DNA of 64,000 nt, taken from assembly GCA_951813625.1 (NCBI GenBank), contig CATOTS010000028.1:46608-110607 (forward strand), read 5' to 3'. A program made the translations under genes and the position numbers. Of this stretch, positions 62,409-64,000 are shown piece after piece. The notes beneath the pieces are model-generated. The model was not told where the DNA came from and did no database searches. It saw nothing but the letters and a program-made list of their open reading frames with translations. The DNA comes from an uncultured Caldilineaceae bacterium. GTDB lineage: Bacteria; Chloroflexota; Anaerolineae; Caldilineales; Caldilineaceae. Each line of letters opens with the position of its first letter. Positions within the stretch are counted from its first letter, which is position 1.

Positions 62409-63338
62409 ATGACAGACAATGCGGTTTCCGGCCCGGTAACTGACTGGCGGCTGCGGTTGCGGCGCGGCTGGCGGCGGAATGGCATCGCCTACTTCTTCAT
62501 ATTGCCGGCTTTCACCTTTTTCATACTCTTCATCGTCTACCCGCTGGTCGACGGGCTGGTGCTGAGTTTGTACAGGTGGGACGGTCTTAGCGCGCGCCAG
62601 TTCGTTGGCCTCAAAAATTTTGAGGGTCTTCTCGAAGCGCCCAACTTCTATGGCGCGGTGAGAAATACAGTCCAGTTCACGGTCGTTACGACCGTGGCCA
62701 AAATCGTCATCGGCTTTCTGCTGGCAATTTCATTGCACTTTGAAGTCCCTGGTTGGAAGATATTCCGGGCCGTATTTTACTTGAACGTAATCTTGCCCAT
62801 GACCGCGGTTGGCGTACTGTGGAGCGCGATTCTGAATCCTCATTCAGGTCCGCTTGCCGCCGGCTTCGATCTGTTAGGACTGGAATTGCCGTCCTTGCTG
62901 GGCAACCCCAAACTGGTCATGTGGGTACTGAGTCTGATCGACATCTGGAAATACTGCGGCTTTCCAATGATTTTTCTGTATGCCGCCATGGAAGGCATCC
63001 CCCAAGACCTGTACGAAGCGGCGGTGCTGGACGGCGGTTCCCAGCTGCAAAAGCTCTGGTACGTCACTTTGCCTCTGACCAAGCCGGTCTTGCTGACGAT
63101 TACGCTGTTGCAGACGATCTTTTCGTTCCAAGTGTTTGATATTGTCTTCACGATGACCAAAGGGGGGCCGGGCTACGCGTCCGAAGTACTCACCCATTAC
63201 CTCTACCAGGAGGGGTTCTGGTTCTTGCGCTTCGGCAGCGCCTCGGCGACCGCCGTGCTACTTCTTGTTGTCATTCTTCTGTTTTCGACGCTGTATATCG
63301 GTCAAGGCGGGCTTCGTCAGCGGGAAGTCGAATTCTAG
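62409..63338 (+). CDS. Carbohydrate ABC transporter permease, MalF/UgpA type
   Basis: Inner-membrane permease, 309 residues, with about six helices. The first helix is AYFFILPAFTFFILFIVYPL (residues about 28-48), then LYRWDGLSARQFVGLKNFEG, typical of MalF-like sugar permeases. The EAA loop reads YEAAVLDGGSQLQKLWYVTL followed by LPLTKPVLL near 200-225 and contacts the ATPase. It is probably translated with the next permease gene, 54 bp downstream. The start ATG 62409 lies after GGGGGT, an acceptable Shine-Dalgarno. Confidence 0.92.
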   Translation: MTDNAVSGPVTDWRLRLRRGWRRNGIAYFFILPAFTFFILFIVYPLVDGLVLSLYRWDGLSARQFVGLKNFEGLLEAPNFYGAVRNTVQFTVVTTVAKIVIGFLLAISLHFEVPGWKIFRAVFYLNVILPMTAVGVLWSAILNPHSGPLAAGFDLLGLELPSLLGNPKLVMWVLSLIDIWKYCGFPMIFLYAAMEGIPQDLYEAAVLDGGSQLQKLWYVTLPLTKPVLLTITLLQTIFSFQVFDIVFTMTKGGPGYASEVLTHYLYQEGFWFLRFGSASATAVLLLVVILLFSTLYIGQGGLRQREVEF

Positions 63339-63392
63339 CTGCGGCCATGCGCGGGCAGGAACTGCAGCACAGACGGCAACGGATCTGGTGAA

Positions 63393-64000
63393 ATGCAACG
63401 AAGACGGAGTTGGGTGGCTGAACACCCCTGGCTGGCGGGCATCTTACTGTTGCTGATCGTTTGGACCGGCAATCAGTTGGTTCCGTTGTTCTGGATGTTT
63501 TCGATGTCGGTAAAGAGCGACATGGATGTCATCCGCTACCCGTTAGAGCTCGTGTGGCCGCCCCGGTTGCAGAACTACCCGGAAGCCTGGATCGGCGATA
63601 CAACCGGCGTCACGCTAAACCTCTACTTTCTCAACAGCGCCATTGTCGTCCCAAGCAGTCTCCTCATCCTGGTGGGCAGCGCAACGCTGGCCGGATATGC
63701 CTTTGGCCGTTTCGACTTTTTTGGCCGCCGTGTGCTGTTCTTTTTCCTGGTGTCACTGATTGCAGTGCCGATGCACGCCCTGATCGTGCCCCTCTACGCC
63801 GAACTGCGAGCCTTCGGGCTGATCAACAATTTTCTCGGCCTGATCTTTCTCTACGTAACTTCCACACTGCCATTCTCCATCCTCGTGCTCCAATCCTACT
63901 TCACGACCTTTCCTTCCGAGCTTGAAGACGCAGCGTTGATTGACGGATGCACGCGCCTGGGTACGTTTCTGCGTATCGCCGTACCGATATCCAAGGGGCC
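63393..64000 (+). CDS. Carbohydrate ABC transporter permease, MalG/UgpE type (5' part)
   Basis: The gene runs off the window end; 202 codons are present with no stop. It starts MQRRRSWVAEHPWLAGILLL at ATG 63393 and has the MalG-type order: helix 1, then FWMFSMSVKSDMDVIRYPLE, PPRLQNYPEAWIGD, NLYFLNSAIVVPSSLLILVG, ATLAGYAFGRFDFFGR, MHALIVPLYAELRAFGLINN and the EAA motif EDAALIDGCTRLGTFLRIAV. It is the second membrane subunit of the sugar importer with the preceding permease and binding protein. The open frame was not among automatic calls because it lacks a stop in the window. Confidence 0.9.
   Translation, partial: MQRRRSWVAEHPWLAGILLLLIVWTGNQLVPLFWMFSMSVKSDMDVIRYPLELVWPPRLQNYPEAWIGDTTGVTLNLYFLNSAIVVPSSLLILVGSATLAGYAFGRFDFFGRRVLFFFLVSLIAVPMHALIVPLYAELRAFGLINNFLGLIFLYVTSTLPFSILVLQSYFTTFPSELEDAALIDGCTRLGTFLRIAVPISKG

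Overview
The window is about 60% G+C, gene dense, and has the gene content of a Chloroflexota bacterium, probably near the Caldilineae/Anaerolineae. That placement is my inference from style, not a database result. Supporting features are an ArnT-like glycosyltransferase typical of the phylum, an SLC12-like permease, SH3b lipoproteins, secreted proteins ending in Thr-Pro repeats plus a YLPxxxR tail, CoxD/CoxE-type genes and a Tat-lipoprotein sugar ABC system. No rRNA, convincing tRNA, CRISPR array, phage or transposase gene was found.

Layout. 1-5.9 kb: the end of a RidA gene missed by ORF calling, a four-domain ribosomal protein S1, ClpC and a beta-hydroxyacid dehydrogenase. 6.2-10.9 kb: a MacAB-like export operon (adaptor, ATPase, permease) ending in an SH3b lipoprotein. 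10.9-21.5 kb: a membrane glycosyltransferase, pheS, a divergent HpcH/HpaI aldolase, an SLC12-like transporter coupled to a YcaQ-type DNA glycosylase, an M20 peptidase and a DUF899 thioredoxin-fold protein. 21.5-23.4 kb: about 1.9 kb without genes but rich in repeats. 23.4-28.8 kb: a MoxR ATPase, a CoxE-type VWA protein and an M14 carboxypeptidase, then ilvE. 28.8-34.2 kb (minus strand): hemW, a HAD phosphatase, coaD, a coiled-coil protein, a GH39-like protein and an amino-acid-binding protein. 34.3-36.5 kb: a divergent FHA/winged-helix regulator and a tail-anchored Ser/Thr kinase. 36.9-43.9 kb: a complete F-type ATP synthase operon (a-c-b-delta-alpha-gamma-beta-epsilon). 44-51.7 kb: a 1070-residue GH18-like/SH3b/GH39-like fusion, proBA with proB broken by two single-base frameshifts, and an FGGY kinase. 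52.4-59.3 kb: a PhyH dioxygenase and aldehyde dehydrogenase pair, then a methyltransferase, RimO, cytochrome c maturation genes and a DtxR-type metalloregulator. 60.9-64 kb: a carbohydrate ABC transporter cut by the window edge.

The most unusual signals are three. (1) A dispersed structured repeat of about 270-480 bp occurs three times, always pointing towards the start of the next gene, with a 68-bp core identical in two copies and nearly so in the third. It contains two back-to-back hairpins, and one copy has an expanded 19-bp tandem array. (2) A divergent Ser/Thr kinase and FHA-wHTH regulator pair has a promoter and a palindrome between them. (3) The large multidomain GH18-like/SH3b/GH39-like surface protein has lost the canonical GH18 acidic motif.

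Many start codons were moved inward from the longest ORF because a Shine-Dalgarno sequence and family alignment favour an internal ATG, GTG or TTG. Each such choice is stated in the entry.
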